A stretch of DNA of 64,000 nucleotides from Glandiceps talaboti (Eukaryota; Hemichordata; Enteropneusta; Spengelidae). The stretch covers positions 18,886,501-18,950,500 of the forward strand of contig NC_135553.1 of the NCBI RefSeq assembly GCF_964340395.1, in the 5' to 3' direction. The translations under genes and the position numbers were made by a program. This document shows, piece after piece, positions 1-12,859 of the stretch; position 1 is the stretch's first letter, and each line of letters opens with the position of its first letter. Under the pieces are notes generated by a model that did no database searches, was not told the DNA's origin, and saw only the letters and a program-made list of their open reading frames with translations.

Positions 1-1012
1 CCAAATTTTCATTTGATGATATAAATAAGTTGTTGTAAAAATATCAATCACAACTTTCTGTACATATTATTTGCCACTTCAGTAAGTACGTAATGGTTGT
101 GAATGAAACAGGAAATACTGGCAGATAATGCCCCTCAAGTTGTTAATATTTCAATAACCCATTTGAAAACACATTTAAACTGTGATAACCCAGACATGCA
201 GCTGTCACTGTAATATAAAAGTGGGTGTCACAGAAAACTATGAACAGCTTGTCTAGGTGCAGGTCAAAGATCAAAGTTCAAAAGGTCATTTACTGAGGAA
301 CTAACTGAACAATGAAGTCTAGTCAGGGAGGACTGTCAGCTCAGTGATAAAAACATGCTTGTTAAATATTCAAAAAACCTCAGTCAAAAAATCAAACTGT
401 AGTGTAATACTGAAAAAATATTACTGCATACCTATATGCAAATGATATGCAAATGAGTGCATAATCCCACATGCAAATACCCTGAGTACCCCACACTGTC
501 ACCTGCACATCATGGGGTACCGTTCTGTCGTAGTATTACTTCACATAAAATGAGTAATACGATAAGGAAACCCAATCTCAGAGATACATGTACTATTTTT
601 ACATTGCACTGTAATTATATGTTGTCTGCTCTTTTTAATGAAAACACCCACATTGTCTCTGTTCATAATTTTGTCATTTTGAAAATTTGAAGCCATTTTA
701 TTGATCAAAGTTATTTTACTCATTTATAGAGATGTACAGAAATAAGCTTCAGAAACTTTATTTATACTATTTAATTTTGATCACGCGTGTGCTTCAGCAT
801 AATGAAGAAAAAGATCAACAAAATTCATCATAGCCAACATTGGAAATGTTACACTACATAGTGTATCTGTGATGTAACTTTCTCATTTGACAACTGTAAT
901 TTGCAGTAATGGAATAATAGCTCATTTACTGTACTGACTCAATAAGTACGACATAAATTGCAATGTTCAGGGATGGTATTACATCTAACACACTGTTTTG
1001 TTGCCTTTACAG
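1..1012 (+). other. Intron of the RhoGAP gene, upstream of the first visible exon
   Basis: No exon of the BAR-RhoGAP gene could be found here. The acceptor of the first visible exon lies at 1011-1012, so this stretch should be intron and the gene's 5' part lies outside the window. Around 430-560 there is a partial copy of an interspersed palindromic repeat that also occurs at 47.2 and 53.0 kb. Its shared landmarks are a GCATACCT-ATGCAAATGA stretch and a later GGGGTACCGTTCTGTC-like stretch. Confidence 0.5.
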
Positions 1013-2667
1013 GATGCCTATGTCACAGAAATGTTAGTCCTTCTTGCAAGAGAAGGAGAAATAGCTGAAAAATTTATTGAGGTAATTCCCATGTTTATCA
1101 CAATCATACACATTTGTGAGAAAATGACTATTTTTCAATTTTCGTATAAACCCATGCCAGATATTAAAAGTCATATGGTGTTTAAGACAGACATTGATAT
1201 TCATGGACATGTACCAATATGTTAATGATATGCAAAGTAATATGTAAATGAGACCGCCCCTCTATTTTTCAAATTTGTGGAAAACACAGTTTACTTTATT
1301 TGTAACCTAGTGCTATCCTGCATTGAATCTCACAATCTCTCTGTATGATGGTTTGATGCCATGTGGTACATGTACATCCAGACTAATGTATAGAATGATT
1401 TGACAGTTTGTAGAAGCTCAGGCAGAATACCACAAGAGGGCAGCAGATAGCTTAGATCTACTATTACCAGCGATGAAAGCATTGCTAGGAGAAAATCCAC
1501 AACAACCCGTGTTTGGAACATCATTGGAAGACCACCTGAGGGTGTCAGAACGCGAAATAGCATTCCCACTAGAAGCGTGTTGTGAGGCTATACTACACAT
1601 GGGTACTGATGAGGAAGGCTTGTTTAGGATAGCTGGAAGTTCATCAAAAGTTAAGAAGTTGAAGGTAAGACATTAGTACCTGTATTTTTTTCAGTCTGCT
1701 GTGTTGGTGTACAATGGTGGGAATTTATGGGAATCTTGGTTTAAAAGGCCAGGGTTTCAATCCCAGGTTCTCACATCAGTGTTACATGTATCTTATCAGG
1801 GGGGCCATAAGGATTTTATCACACGTCATAATTCTTCTGTTCTGATCCAATTTTGTCTACAGCTCTGCTAGACAATTCTTTTAACACATAAACTTCAATC
1901 TTAATCTGAACTAGGCCTTGAAGGTGGTGTTAAACAAACCAGCGAAAAGTTTAGACTCACGACACAAGTCATTCAAAAAGACATTTATTATTTCTATGTT
2001 GTTGAATAATGTTTCTCACTTTCTCTTTTTTTCACAAGGCTTCCTTTGATCTTGGTGTGCCTGATATGGCAGATTTTGTGGATCAAGGACAAGTCCATGC
2101 AATCACAGGTAATATGGTGTTAATGTAGATCATCAAATATACTTTAGTGAAGAAGTCATCGTCATCCCATGGCAAGTGGTCAGAAAGGCTAATGTAGCAG
2201 AGTGGCTCTAGTAAATGATAGGAATATTTGATATGCAGTGTGATGTGATGTGATGTGATGTGATAGAGAAATGCAACATAATGTGATGAAATGCAACTTA
2301 CAGTGTTATTTGATGTTACATACACGATTGTAATGATGTAAAATGTTGTCTGGTATGTGAAAGGCGTGATGTTTCATAACCCATCACTGTTTACTGTAAA
2401 CACATAAATTAACACTGTTAATTTGTCTTCCTTTCACTGTTGTGTAGGTGTTCTTAAGCAGTATCTTAGGGAGTTACCAGAACCACTACTAACCTTTGCC
2501 CTTTATGATGAGTTTGTCTCTGCAAATAGGTAAGTCATTGCCAATAGTATTATACTGTATGTCAACAATTGCATTTTGAGGTCAAAATTCATCATTATAT
2601 GTAATATCAAATTGATTGATTTAGTCATGAACATGAAGGAAACATGATATAAATAAAATCCGAAGGG

Positions 2668-2763
<96 letters not shown>

Positions 2764-5700
2764 GTGTGCGTACATGTGTGTGTGCATGTGTTCTTCTCTG
2801 CTTTCTGTAATGTAATCAAGCACCAGACCGTCGGTTTTTTTTTTGATGGTTGGAAGGATACATGACATTGTATAGTGTACTACTCTCAAGATATCACCAT
2901 CCTAGTCTGATTAGATAATAATGTCATTCATATTGTGTGTTTTGCATATTAAAAAAAGAAATAGAAAAGGCAAATATCATATATTCAGAAATACAGTATT
3001 TACATTGCTGTTACTAGATATTTGTATCTGTTTGTAGAATCATGTTTATCTGTTTGTTTGTAGATTGTACCATTTGAAATATAAACCACAATAGAGCAAT
3101 GCTTTACAGAGGAGGATGGAAATGAAGTCATTTTCATAATATATCACTTTACTAACAATTTGGTATTAATAATGTCTTTTCAGTATTCAAGATACAGATG
3201 CAAGGCTGCAGGCTTTATGGACAACAGTCAATAAACTTCCTAAACCAAATTTTGACAATCTTAGGTAAGTTACTACTACTGGTCAAATAATACATCAAAT
3301 TCCGCATCCTGAACTTTCTGCCTTTTGTTTGAATAAACACAATGTTTTACACGGGAATGCTACTCCAGGAAATAGAGACATTTTCATAAACTATGTGTTC
3401 TGGAGAGTCATTTCATGATTTTACATCACCTACAATTACTTGCTATTTCAGAAAAACGTCAAGTTGATCTTGTGTCTTTGTAGGTATCTTTGCTATGGGC
3501 CATTGCATCATGGTAATGAGCAGAAATAATTATATTCAACAACTTGCACAATTAATGTTCATGAGAGATGTCTTACACTGAAGGATATAGTCACTCAGGA
3601 CTCGTGAATATCCAGTGTACAACTTGAATATATTATTCCTGATGGTATACCCCATAAGTGAACAAAATCAACTGAAAATGTTTCTCTGAAATCGCAAGTG
3701 ATTTTAGCTGATGTAACATCATGAAATGACTTTGCAGAATCCATAGTTTATGCAAATGTCTCTATTTCCTGGAGTGGCATTCCCCTTGACCACTAACACC
3801 GTACTATTCTATGGCAGGTTTCATATGAAATTTGACAGACACTGTACTATTCAATGTTGAGTCATATGAGAATTATTTTGTTAGATCTGTATGAACACTG
3901 ACACTTTTCTGTTGCAGGTTTCTTATTAAATTTTTGCACAAACTTGCTGAATACAGTGACGTTACAAAGATGACATCTAGTAACTTAGCACTAGTTATTG
4001 CACCTAATATAATGTGGGCTAAAGAAGACACGTAAGTATATCAACATATTCATGACATTGATGTATAGCATATTACACCATGCACGAGCCAAGTTGAACA
4101 AAAAATATGGAATATATACTCTGGTCATTTCATGTCACAACAACCTGTGTCTATGTCACTGGTTCTGCTGTGTTTGAAATATGAGTCAAAACGTTCAAAA
4201 TTACCATGATTATTTTCCCTAACTTTTTTTCATATTACTGGCAATGGTATAATTATATATTATTCTCCGATATTTTTCTTCATTCAGCCGGAAAATACTC
4301 GTAACCTAAGGGTTGTCGCTATACGTCTAGTGACGTGTAGTGACAAGGACCCCTTAGGTCACTCGTATTTTCCTTGGCTGAACAAACAAAAATGTTGGGG
4401 AATAACATCTGTTATTCACAGTACGTGGTATGCTAGTAATGGGTAACTCTATTACTCTATATTATCAAAAGGGACATAATGTTGTACTGTGATGCTTACT
4501 TTTGCAGCCAGGCTTCAAACCTCGTGACAGCTGAATGGACTTGGTTAAAATTACTGATTTAGAAGCAAATACCTGTAGTACATTAAAGTATATTCTTTTG
4601 GTGAAAATCAGTGATATAGCGATGAATTTAAAAACAAACTACTGTAGGGTAATTCTTTATTTAATACAAACAAACAAACTAACAAAGAAACAAAAACTTA
4701 ACAAAAATAACACAAAATGTGATCAAAACAATGATTATGCAATGTAGTGTTGGACAGACAAGTTTTAAAAAAAAAATATTTCATTTAATAACTGAGTGTA
4801 GTGTTTGTCTCTCAAATTTCAATGACAGTGTGTAACTTTGTAAAAATTTGTATTTTGATAGGATATCTATGATGTCGACAGGCACAGCCACCACAATAGT
4901 TGATTCCCTTATACACCATGCTGCGTGGTTCTTTCCTGGTGGTAAGTTGTTTTACCTTGATGTCTTATTATAGCCAGTTTAGTGCTCTTTCGAGATACGT
5001 CGTCAGCTGGTCATACCTCCTAGCCCTCATATTCTTCACTTGTGTTTTGAAAATTTTCAAACAATCCACATAGCCATACCCAAAAAATCATCATCATGGT
5101 TATGCAGCACCCATAGGATTAAATTTACATAAAGTATATGTAAATGATATGTAAATTATCATATCACGTGGTGTAACGTGTGTATATTTACGTACTGATT
5201 CATTTGAATAATGACAGTCTGACTAGTTGTCATGGTTGAAGGGGGACTGCACACTGTCATCGACCAGGCTATTTGGTGAAAATTTTCAATTCGTCATTAT
5301 CAGTTTTGACAATGTAATAATTACAAGTGGACAATGTGAGGGCAAGGAGGTATGACCAGCTAACCATGTATCTCGACAGCACAGGGAACTGTTTTATGCA
5401 TGGGCTAGGGAGGTACGACCAGCTAATCATGTATCTCTATAGTGCTGTAAACAAGATAGGGCTAGAGAGGTACGACCAGCTAGTGATGTATCTCGACGGC
5501 GCAGTAAACAGGCAAGTCTTGACAACATAGTAAACAGGCTAGTCTTATTGTGACTTTAAGATATTTAGGAGAGAGGATAGAATTTTTATTGGCTTTTATT
5601 CTTTGTGAGTGGATAAACGAAAGTGTTTCAGAAAAATGTATTGAATATATGTGCTATGTGCCTATGCTTAGAGACTAGTATAGAGGGTTGTAAATAATCA

Positions 5701-8700
5701 CAATGATGACTTAGAAGACAGAAAGGTTAACAAACATAAATAAAACAGAATGTAGTAGTTAACATATACCACTGATATCAATGTATAAGTTAGTCCCAAG
5801 GACCTACAGTTTACAAAACAAAATAGAATATAGCATTCAGATGTACCAATGACATCACATGTGAAATCTCAGCACCTCCTCTTACAGAACAAAAATTATT
5901 AAAATTCAAGAGGTAGTACTCAAATGTACGAGTGACATCAACAAGTGTATAGTCCAAGGAGGTACATTTTACAAAACAAAAATACCTAAAATTAGAATAT
6001 AGTGTTCAAATATAGCCTTATACCAGTGACATCAAAATATGTATATAACAGTCCAAATGACCTACACTTACCAACCAAAAACTTACTAAAATTAGAATAT
6101 AGTATTCAGATATACTGTCACTGATACCAGTGACATCACCATGTGTATATAACAGTCCAAGGACCTACACTTTACAAACTGAAACTTACTAAAATTAGAA
6201 TATAGTATTCAGATATACTGTCACTGATACCAGTGACATCACAGCGTGTATATAACACTTTACAAACTGAAACTTACTAAAAATAGAGTACTGTATTCAT
6301 ATACACCAGCGACATCAACACATGCATAGTCCAAAGACCTACATTTTACAAAATTTACCAGTGACATCAGTGTGTAGTCTCAGCATCTCCTACATTTTAC
6401 AAAACAAAAAATTATTAAATTCAATTGTCCCTGTGATATGAATACATTGTGTAGTCTAAAGACCACACTTTCCAAAATGAAACATACTAAACGGCCAGAC
6501 ATTAAAAACAATACCATGACTAATGATGCAAGAGAATACACACAGAGATATGTGTAAGTAGATATACCAGTAGTGTAGGGACAAATTTGGTACAGATATG
6601 CAGTCCATACATTCAAGTATTGTGAACAAACTGTATTTGACTATAAGCATTCTACAACTGGTAACAGTCAACTAAGTGCTTTCTCTGCTTGTCACAATCG
6701 TTTATAGCCATCCATATCAAGTATACAAGTAAACTGTTACATTTGCTTTAATTATCAGCCCAGTATATGGTGTCTCTTAATGTAATCAATCTGTAAACAA
6801 TGTTACAAGTACAAAGCACAAGCTAGGCATAAAAAGACTACTAGAGAGTAAACGTAAATGTCACAAGATGTCTTGGTCTCACTAAGAGCAATAGATACTC
6901 ACAGTTGTGGCACTTTCATTACACTGTAATCAGTTTGCTGTTTGTTAGCTATATGTTATTATTAGATTTATAGAATTATGATCAGTCAAAAACTTGACTT
7001 CATGGACTTGACTGTTTTATTTATTGCATTTCTTGACCATTCAGAGATAGACTTTGGTCAGAATATGCCAGCTGTACAGAATCGACTGAATGCCAATGAA
7101 TCGCAACAGGAGACTGTCCAGCCAGGTCAGGTAACAACAGTACAACATGTCAAGAAAACACCTTCACAGGAAAACCTTCAGTTAACAGACAGGTCACCTG
7201 ACAAACAAGAAAGGTACTGTGGCATTTAGGAATGTTTTGTTTTTGTTTGGGTGTAATACAGACACAGACACAGACAAACACAAACACAGACACAGACAAA
7301 CACACACACACACACACACACACAGACACACACCCATACACACAGACACACACTCACACACACAGATACATACACATGCACACAGACACACACACACACA
7401 TATCATAAGTTGGGAAATTTCATTAGGTTTTAGTCGAAACTGTGAAATAAATGTGTTATTAAAGATTATTTTTGTTGATGGGACATGAGCCAACTTGAGG
7501 CAATTCTGCTGTTAAATATGCATAGAAAATCCAACTAGTATCATGTATTTGGCATATCAATACTTGAAATGAGTAAGAAATCTTAGTGGAGTGTTGACAA
7601 GATTTTCACATATGTAGTTATTAAAGACAGTTAAACATAATTCAGTAATTACAATAGAAAGTATAGATCAAAGAAAAATAACACAGAATCACATGTTCAG
7701 ATCTGGACCTTATATATTTAATATCAAATTAAATGACCTATCAGTTTGAGCCTTTGCCTATTAACAAAATGAAATATCTTATTTGCTTTCATTATGCCAA
7801 AAATTTGAGGATTACAGTGGCTGTAGGCTAACAGAAGTAGTCAGTATTACATGTGGACCACCCCTGATATTACCAGCAAAGATAGAGTTTGATGAGAAGT
7901 CAGATCACATATGTCATGTACATGACAGTTTATTGGCTAATAGGTTCTGGTTTCCATTGATTGTAAAACAACATTTGCAGCATTCCTCTTATCATTTGCT
8001 ATGGACTTACCCTTAGCTATACTTCATAGCACAAAATTGTTTGCTGTTTTTCGTCTCGCGGCAGATCTCACGAGATCCTGCATGAGTAATTGGATCCAGA
8101 GCAACCGTGTGAGGGTGGTCAAGCTGAAAGTCTCAAACACTTAGCAACACTATTGTTCTCAACATCATCGCACATGGCCACATGACGAAAGCTTGACCAC
8201 TATCACATGTTTGACAACCGTTGTTGCTAGGCATATTTGCATATCTCACGAGATCTGCAACGAGACGTAAAATCCCTTATTTCTGTGGCTTGTTTCTTAA
8301 TTTATGTTAGGCCAAGATCTGTTTATATTTTACCTGTCTCAAAAAACAAAAAGGTCACACATGAATCTGACAGCAGTACTTCATTGATTGTTTGAGTTGA
8401 AATAGGCCCAACACAGAGTAAAACAGGCTCACATTTATACATTGAAAAATGAGCACGTACAGTGTCTTAGCATGACACAGAATTAATATTTCTATGGTTT
8501 GATAGTTGTGTGTTTGGTATTGTGTTAAAATGTAACATTCAATTACATTTGTACTAATATTGTTTTGAGAAGTTTCTGTGTTTATATAGAGAGTAAAACT
8601 TGCATTGATATACATCGAGGTACATCTCAAATCACTTCATCATGTGATCAGAAATACATTACCGCTATGTGATCAGATAATATACACTCCCACTATGTGT

Positions 8701-11700
8701 TCAACTGAAACGCTACATGTAGGTGTCATGAAAACTGCTAAGTTTTAAAGTCATAGCTGACAAGCATAGGTATCGTTCGTGCACAAAATAACATTGCTTT
8801 TTGTAAGTTGATGTCAGTTGCAAAGTATTGCAAACACTTTCAGTGTCAACACAGAACATATGGGACATTTTATCATATATATGGTTAGCACTATACTCAT
8901 ATGCAACATTGCCTTAAAATGTTTCCATGGAAACCCTGCCCCAACTGTCCTGTTAAACAACAGAAATATGGAGTTTCATTTTATGGCATCAGTCACTCAA
9001 TATACAACATGTGGTTTGAATTGCTATTACTGAGACTAATAATTGCAGAGAGAAATTGTCATGGTTTGACTATGTCATTCTCTTGAGTGAGTATGTTGAA
9101 CCAGATAGCCAAGTCTCTGGGCTAAGAGAAACTCTAAAAACAAACAAAACTGTTAAGAAATACATGAGTCCTTATGCAAAGTGAGTGAGTGAGTGAGTGA
9201 GTGAGTGAGTGAGTAAGTGAGTGAGTGTGTATGTACTCATGTGAGCATGTGGGCGAGCGTGAGTGAGTGAATGAGTGAATGAGAGTGAGTGAGTGATGTA
9301 TGTTTATTTAGTGAATCTTGCAAACACATTACATGTGCTCTACCCTTTAATCGTGTTTAAATTTTGCATCCAAGGGCTCATCAATTCATAAGTATGGGGG
9401 GGGGGGGGGGGGGGGGGCAAGACATCTATGGAAAGAGTTGTGCAAAGTTGTAACTACCATCGCCATAGATGTGCGTTGTCAGTGCTGTTTGATAGTCAAG
9501 AAATGTCCATAATCACTGACAGTGTATGCGTACAAGTTCTTAAACAAAGTTGACCTGATGTGTAAAGTGTTGAACTTGATCCCTGTCATGTCATTTTGAC
9601 CCCTGAATAACAGTGTAAAGCATCAAATGTATATCTATTACGTACCATTGCAAAATTCACAGAATGGTCTTTTAGGGGCAGTGTCGACCAAAATATGTAA
9701 TAATTGTCAGTTTTTAATGTCTTTTAGAACTAAGAAATGAAAAAGGTGTGACTGTATGTTAAATTTTAGTGCTAGGCATAGGTTTGGGTTTTTTTCATTT
9801 CAGTGACTTGCAATATTATATTGAATATAATTTAGAGGAATCAAAATCACACTGCCTAGCCAAAGACAGATTGATTGGGTCAGATTGACAGGTTGGGTCT
9901 CCCCAGGGATAGTGACTTGCCATGAAATGAAAATTTCAAACACCTACATAAATTTCACTGTACTTATTTCCAATATACGTATACCACTCATAAAGCAGGG
10001 AACATGAAGTGCTTTCGCAGACAAGTGTGTGTTTTACTTTTCTTTGCCAAGTTTCATTTCACCTCCTAATTGCTTCTATCATGTCTAATAGTCCTCATTC
10101 ATGTCTGCAGACTCTATGCTTGTTTGTCTACACAAATCATAAAAAAAAAAAAAAATTAGAAATATGAATTAATGGCATTTTAGATGTCAACTCTGTGTTA
10201 TTGCTAATTATTCCATATTCCAGTTAGCTGTCAGTTTTGAAAGAAGTAACGTGAGGACACCATGGCTTATGTAAGGGCACCCTGTATTAGGGTACATCCT
10301 GGTAACACATAATTTGTCATGGACACCAATTGCATGAACCTATTAACGAAATATGAGTTCCTTACATCATTGAAAATATAAGGGAGATACTAATTTAGAA
10401 GGCAGAGAATGATATCAAGTTGTACCATAAAACCCTAGCAAAGGTCAATTTTCAACTATCAGTGCACTGCAAACAATTCTGGCACTCATTTCCCAATTAC
10501 CCCCCCTAGTGGCTAAACTATGCAATCTTTTGTTTTTCTGATAACTGGAATGTGGTGTAATTGCCTTTGTCTTGTCAAATGCCCTCCCATCATATTTGTT
10601 TAAAATCACTGGCACTCACAAGGCTGAAATCAAAAAAGAGTAAGTTTAAAGCCACTTTCATCTATTTGTGTGACCTAAAAACTGTGTGTTATCTCTCACT
10701 GACTTGTAGCCAACAACACCTAGCCACGCCACCAGGGAATGTCTCTCCTCAACAAACACCGGTCGTAGTAGGTAGCCATCCTCGGAAACCCCCTCCACCG
10801 GTGCCTACTAACAAGCCACCACCTAAACCAGCACCCCGTCCTAGAACTTCTATAAAACTACACGCTCCTCATAAACCTACAACTGATCATTGATAGTAGG
10901 TATTTGCATGGTTGATTTTTATGTGTTTCGTACACGTTTTCTCTCTTGCTTCAGCACTATAAATTAGACTGTCTTCAACTTAGCCAACTAAATTAATGTT
11001 CTAACGACACAAGTAAGCACTTGTCTGTGATGAAAGACTTCTACGTTCCATCAAAATGTTTTTTTTTCTGACTAAGTTAGCACCAAAGCACCCAAAGTCA
11101 GCATCAGTGGTAACGGTTAATCAAGGCAGGAATCAAATCAATTTAGTTTGTAAACCATGAACAATAATATTACGCTGGTTGTTGAACCTTCGGTTTTCTA
11201 ATCTAAGATAGACACAAACTAAAACTATTGTCACAACTAATTGATACAACAGTGATAAGATATTGAATGGACATTGGTTTAATTTAATTGTCTCTTAACA
11301 CTAGACTAAGTTTATTTACAGTTTTTGCTGTTTTTGGGACTTCTAATGTTTACGCTGTGTTGATCATAGGATGATTACAATTGCGCAACAGAGGAACCTC
11401 TATCACCCCACTTGTGTAATCTACAACATTGAAGAACAATAGATTTAGTTTGCATCTATCTTAGTAAACCGAAGGTTGGGTTACCAGTGTCATACTAATC
11501 ATATGTACTAATATTAGCGTAGATTATTTGATAATTATGGGTGTAATCATGGTGTTGGGGCTGATAAATTTTTTGTTTTTACAAAGAACAAGCTTAATGC
11601 TTAGCCATATAATGCACTGTTTAGATCTGATGTGCTTCATACATTGTCTGTATGTCCCCAACTTAATTATCTGTCATATTTCTCAACAGTATTCGGCTTA

Positions 11701-12116
11701 GCCTTAGTCCTGATATTGACATCAATAGACGAAAGAGCAAGAAAAAACAAGCACCTCCTGTACCAGCCAATCGGCCAACAGCCCCAAACAGACCTCCTCC
11801 CCCAGCAGCCAAACAGGATGGTCCTTGTCACCCCAAGGATGCCCCTCCCCCACCTCCTGTTATCAAACTAGATGATGCACAGCAAAATGAGGATGTGGAA
11901 GATGTCGATAAGACACACAAGAGAACAGGTTCTGCACCCATTGCCATTCCAGAAGACACCACACTTCCAATGTCACCGAAACCAGAGGCTGAAGACCCAG
12001 CGTTGAGAGCTAAGAGTCTACCCAGCAGAGCTAAACCAACATCTGCACCACCACCCCCACCTGCTCCAGCCAAAACAGAAAGAAAAAACAGTGACACAGA
12101 TGACACAGCTTTCTAA
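1013..12116 (+). CDS. ARHGAP17-like: BAR-RhoGAP protein, ARHGAP17/ARHGAP44 (RICH) type, 3' part of gene
   Basis: A GTPase-activating protein for Rho-family GTPases (Cdc42/Rac in the family). Exons: 1013-1081, 1407-1664, 2039-2108, 2448-2529, 3184-3264, 3918-4031, 4862-4941, 7045-7213, 11690-12116. All have AG/GT borders and phases that join into 449 codons. The first exon and the start of the second give the end of the BAR domain ([10 protein letters not shown]). The RhoGAP domain follows, with the arginine-finger motif GLFRI (Arg97 of the visible part), a [10 protein letters not shown] block and a [15 protein letters not shown] block. The C-terminal tail is rich in proline (PPPPP runs, likely SH3 ligands) and ends in DDTAF, which fits a class I PDZ ligand. 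The BAR N-terminus lies outside the window. An alternative last exon lies at 10710-10893. The family is secure. ARHGAP17 versus ARHGAP44 is not resolvable, because an invertebrate gene may be ancestral to both. Confidence 0.93.
2671..2789 (+). repeat. TG dinucleotide microsatellite, RhoGAP intron
   Basis: About 90 uninterrupted bases of TG followed by an imperfect TGCG/TGCA part. It lies in the intron between the exons ending 2529 and starting 3184. Confidence 0.95.
3352..3787. mobile_element. Foldback element, family copy 1, RhoGAP intron
   Basis: The left end CTACTCCAGGAAATAGAGAC and the right end GTCTCTATTTCCTGGAGTGG are inverted copies. Pairing continues through TCATTTCATGATTTTACATC and its inverse. 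A sister copy lies at 37823-38288 and a fragment at about 33.21 kb. No coding capacity. Confidence 0.85.
4079..4430. repeat. Interspersed repeat with inner hairpin, first copy, RhoGAP intron
   Basis: Homologous to 48.70-49.17 kb. The hairpin centre is CAGCCGGAAAATACTCGTAA paired with CACTCGTATTTTCCTTGGCTG. The flanking unpaired segments are also shared. Confidence 0.65.
4991..5500. mobile_element. Foldback with one arm triplicated in tandem, RhoGAP intron
   Basis: The unit GAGGTATGACCAGCTAACCA occurs as three direct copies (about 5337-5376, 5407-5445, 5462-5500). A single inverted copy lies at 4991-5030 (TCAGCTGGTCATACCTCC). The sequence between resembles 32.64-32.86 kb. Confidence 0.7.
5800..6430 (+). 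repeat. Diverged tandem repeat, unit about 110-120 bp, RhoGAP intron
   Basis: Recurring blocks are CAGTGACATCA, AGTCCAA-GACCTACA-TTTACAAA and TAAAATTAGAATATAGTATTC. About five or six degenerate copies are seen. Confidence 0.75.
7258..7402 (+). repeat. AC/CAGA microsatellite, RhoGAP intron
   Basis: A mixed CACACA and CAGACA array that starts about 45 bases after the donor of the exon ending at 7213. Confidence 0.95.
8052..8267. mobile_element. TIR element of about 216 bp, RhoGAP intron
   Basis: The ends CGTCTCGCGGCAGATCTCAC and GAGATCTGCAACGAGACG are inverted copies with two mismatches. CTCACGAGATC occurs near both ends. Inner segments (GGTCAAGCT and AGCTTGACC) also pair. Confidence 0.75.
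9180..9296 (+). repeat. GTGA tetranucleotide microsatellite, RhoGAP intron
   Basis: About 45 bases of nearly perfect GTGA units, then an imperfect continuation. A long G homopolymer follows at about 9396-9417. Confidence 0.9.
10710..10893 (+). CDS. Alternative terminal exon of the RhoGAP gene, proline-rich
   Basis: The acceptor AG at 10708-10709 is in phase 2, which matches the donor at 7213. It opens a proline-rich frame containing PPPPVP and [10 protein letters not shown] that ends at a TGA at 10891-10893. I found no donor inside it with the phase needed to join the exon at 11690, which has the same acceptor phase. The two exons therefore look like alternative 3' ends. Using this one would give 368 visible residues ending TTDH, without the DTAF tail. 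The composition matches the proline-rich tail expected of RICH proteins. Alternative use is an inference. Confidence 0.6.
11188..11475. mobile_element. TIR element copy A, last RhoGAP intron
   Basis: The left end CCTTCGGTTTTCTAATCTAAGATAGACAC resumes inverted at the right end (ATCTATCTTAGTAAACCGAAGG). A second copy in the opposite orientation lies at 13741-14083. It sits between the two alternative terminal exons of the RhoGAP gene. No coding capacity. Confidence 0.85.
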
Positions 12117-12141
12117 ATATCAATATTATTGTAAGTTGCCA

Positions 12142-12147
12142 AATAAA
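12142..12147 (+). terminator. AATAAA polyadenylation signal after the RhoGAP stop
   Basis: A canonical AATAAA lies 25 bases after the TAA of the last exon. The resulting 3' UTR would be very short. Further AATAAA copies lie downstream, near 13.43 kb, so a longer UTR is also possible. Confidence 0.4.
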
Positions 12148-12859
12148 TTAGAGAATTATAACTTGAACGCAAGGAATTTACAAATTTTTTGAATAGTTTT
12201 ATAAACTGTTAGAGGTAAGCTTTGTATAATATTTCACAATGTAGAAGCAGTGCAAGTTGAATATATATTTGAATGATGTCATAGCTTCAGACATAACACA
12301 TTGTCTTAAACCACATCCACTTTTACGGCACACCCATCAAGAGGTGTTATTTCGCAGTGTCGCAGAAGAAATAACAGCTCTGGTTTGCGAGAATGACATA
12401 ATATAACCATTTAGGATATTTCGATATGCTATTCAAGAACTGCGAGTCAAGATCAATGGCAATTTCAGTTTATCAACTGTACTTTCTGAAATTCAGTGAG
12501 TGAAGAAGAAATGAACTTAATTTGAGATACAGAACAAAATGGCAGGTTACATTTCAAAAAGTCCAGAATATTATATAATTCTATAAAACATGGAGTTCAG
12601 GGAAAGAAGTAATTTTCGTGTATAAACTGCTCTTTTGTTGCAATTACAAAATTACACCTCAATTTGTAAAAAAAGTTTACAAGAAAAACGTTTAATTGCA
12701 TACATACCGAATATTGTGCCACCATTTTTTAATTCTTTGAAGTCGGTTATTTTGTATTGTTGAAAGGATACATAATATATTTTAGTATCATACATATTGG
12801 TATTACTTATTACAAAATTCAAAATTTAGTTTCTTAAAATAAGGGTATCCCTACATTTG

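Noticed and set aside
1694-1830. Possible tRNA-derived SINE fragment (GGGTTTCAATCCC resembles box B)
   Set aside because: No convincing box A at the right spacing and no tail were found, so the single motif is not enough.
2503-2889. His/Thr-rich and Cys/Val-rich open frames
   Set aside because: They are translations of the TG/AC microsatellite.
7783-8016. 77-codon open frame in a RhoGAP intron
   Set aside because: It has no suitable in-phase splice acceptor, no recognisable motif, and overlaps nothing conserved in RICH proteins.
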